Shown piece after piece: positions 5,959 to 6,490 of a DNA stretch of 6,490 bases (the first letter of the stretch is position 1; the number at the start of each line of letters is the position of its first letter). The stretch spans positions 1-6,490 of the forward strand of contig CALFEM010000334.1 of assembly GCA_937950105.1 (NCBI GenBank), written 5' to 3'. Both the position numbers and the translations under genes were made by a program. The notes under the pieces were generated by a model. It did no database searches. It was not told where the DNA came from and saw nothing but the letters and a program-made list of their open reading frames with translations. This DNA is from an uncultured Alphaproteobacteria bacterium. Lineage in GTDB: Bacteria > Pseudomonadota > Alphaproteobacteria > Rhizobiales > Hyphomicrobiaceae.

Positions 5959-6018
5959 AGAGCGCTTGCATCCTATCAGTGAACCGCAAAGCGGTTCCGT
6001 CTGATCGGATAGCGCTCT
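5959..6018. repeat. Palindromic intergenic repeat, copy B (inverted relative to A)
   Basis: The outer stem is AGAGCGCT (5959-5966) with AGCGCTCT (6011-6018). The middle stems are ATCC (5970-5973) with GGAT (6007-6010) and ATCAG (5975-5979) with CTGAT (6001-6005), with a TGC bulge at 5967-5969. The inner stem is a perfect GAACCGC (5981-5987) with GCGGTTC (5991-5997) around AAA. Its reverse complement aligns with copy A from AGAGC through CCGATC and CGGAA to the GCGGTTC arm, so the two are members of one repeat family in opposite orientation. Confidence 0.85.
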
Positions 6019-6086
6019 AGCGCCCGGATCGTAGGCGTGGCAGCACGCCGGCTGCCTTCGAAGCCATGAAGCGCTGCATACGGCGC

Positions 6087-6101
6087 TTAACGTGCACTTA
6101 A
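6087..6101. promoter_or_regulatory. CtrA-binding box (TTAA-N7-TTAA)
   Basis: TTAACGTGCACTTAA is a perfect full CtrA site. With the next base, both halves read TTAAC spaced by six bases, the consensus used by the cell-cycle master regulator CtrA. It lies 88 bases before the response-regulator start, a distance suited to promoter control. The neighbouring upstream gene, chpT, supplies phosphate to CtrA, which supports biological relevance. Confidence 0.8.
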
Positions 6102-6177
6102 CTGACTTCGACGAAGCTGGCGATCGTTCATTGCTGCGTCCGGGCCTGCGCGTCCGGCGAATTATTTCGATCGGCGT

Positions 6178-6181
6178 GGAG
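6178..6181 (+). promoter_or_regulatory. Ribosome binding site of the response regulator
   Basis: GGAG lies eight bases before the ATG at 6190 and fixes this start, which gives the receiver-domain N-terminus MKHCMVVDDSD. Confidence 0.7.
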
Positions 6182-6189
6182 CAGGCCCG

Positions 6190-6445
6190 ATGAAGCATTG
6201 CATGGTGGTCGACGACTCGGACGTCATCCGCAAGGTGGCGCGCGCGTTTCTCGAGCGCATGGGCTACATGGTCACCGAGGCGGAGAACGGCGATGACTGT
6301 CTGAAGCGCTGCGACGTCGCCATGCCGGACCTGATCCTGCTCGACTGGCACATGCCCGGCATGACCGCGGTCGAGACCTTGACCGCGCTGCGCCGCATGC
6401 AGAAACAGGCGAACCGCCAGCCGGTGATCGTCTACATGACCACCG
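6190..6445 (+). CDS. CheY-like single receiver-domain response regulator (3' truncated by adapter)
   Basis: This is the N-terminal part of a receiver domain, which takes phosphate on an aspartate from a histidine kinase or phosphotransferase. The acidic pair Asp8-Asp9 (VVDDSDVIRKVA), the phospho-acceptor Asp52 (LILLDWHMPGM) and the switch Thr84/Thr85 (VIVYMTTE) are present. The lysine and output face after beta5 are lost. About 85 residues are genuine; the apparent ending IGRAHV is adapter. Given the start, it is probably a stand-alone receiver of about 120 residues, as found next to chpT in related genomes, but a downstream output domain cannot be excluded. It has a good ribosome binding site and a perfect CtrA box upstream, so CtrA control is likely. 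Its partner could be ChpT or a chemotaxis-like kinase; the sequence does not decide. Confidence 0.9.
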
Positions 6446-6490
6446 AGATCGGAAGAGCACACGTCTGAACTCCAGTCACTTAGGCATCTC
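6446..6490 (+). other. Illumina TruSeq adapter with index TTAGGC (right end, non-biological)
   Basis: Bases 6446-6479 start with AGATCGGAAGAGC and continue through the standard 34-base TruSeq index-adapter sequence to CCAGTCAC. TTAGGC (6480-6485) is a standard TruSeq index, and ATCTC (6486-6490) begins the constant part that follows. It is the inverted twin of the left end. The exact junction is ambiguous by a base or two because the native GAG codon may share the first adapter A and G. Confidence 0.98.

Larger units (their letters stand above)
5884..6189. other. chpT to response-regulator intergenic region
   Basis: This 306-base gap is filled in its first half by two palindromic repeats (5882-5944 and 5959-6018), joined by a short AT-richer spacer (TTAAAACC at 5951-5958). 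The second half carries the CtrA box (6087-6101), an 11-base palindrome CTTCGACGAAG (6106-6116) and the response-regulator ribosome binding site. A minus-strand open frame over it ends in adapter and repeat sequence and is not a gene. Confidence 0.7.

Noticed and set aside
5920..6462. Minus-strand open frame of 180 codons opposite the response regulator
   Set aside because: It starts in adapter (MCSSDL again) and ends in the palindromic repeats. The plus strand has a clear receiver domain.
1..6487. Terminal inverted repeats suggesting a transposon, linear plasmid or phage
   Set aside because: The repeats are TruSeq adapter with an index. There is no transposase, terminal protein or target duplication.

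Overview
The window is a GC-rich contig of a Hyphomicrobiales-type alphaproteobacterium. This placement is inferred from an alphaproteobacterial-type AddB, a DUF1134/EipA protein, a ChpT-type histidine phosphotransferase and a perfect CtrA box. No ribosomal RNA or other taxonomic marker is present, so genus is not assigned. Both physical ends are synthetic: bases 1-42 and 6446-6490 are Illumina TruSeq index-adapter sequence (index TTAGGC) in opposite orientations. Biological sequence therefore runs only from about 43 to 6445, and the two end genes are cut by adapter, not by nature.

Layout, left to right. (1) The 3' part of addB (+, PD-(D/E)XK nuclease end of the AddAB recombination nuclease) ends at 1207. 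The expected addA does not follow. (2) A 240-base gap carries a near-consensus FNR/FixK-type box and a 17-bp tandem duplication. (3) folE (+, GTP cyclohydrolase I) is complete. (4) A short convergent gap holds a hairpin. (5) A membrane-anchored coiled-coil protein of unknown function lies on the minus strand. (6) eipA (-, periplasmic DUF1134 protein) has a long Gly/Tyr/Ser-rich linker with YRPP(S/A) repeats. (7) A 407-base divergent intergenic region separates eipA from chpT and contains a candidate chpT promoter with a GANTC methylation site in its spacer. (8) chpT (+) encodes the histidine phosphotransferase. (9) A 306-base gap holds two related palindromic repeat elements in inverted orientation, then a perfect CtrA-binding box. 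(10) The 5' part of a single-domain CheY-like response regulator (+) runs into the adapter.

The right half reads as a cell-cycle and envelope neighbourhood. ChpT relays phosphate from CckA towards CtrA (and CpdR) in alphaproteobacteria. A perfect CtrA site precedes the response regulator immediately downstream of chpT, which suggests a feedback or output loop. EipA is an envelope-integrity factor reported to be under CtrA control in Brucella, and here it is divergent from chpT. The left half (addB, folE) is unrelated housekeeping.

I see no mobile element, CRISPR array, tRNA, rRNA or defence system. The most noteworthy observations are the CtrA box, the EipA linker, the missing addA, the paired palindromes and the adapter ends, which should be trimmed before reuse.
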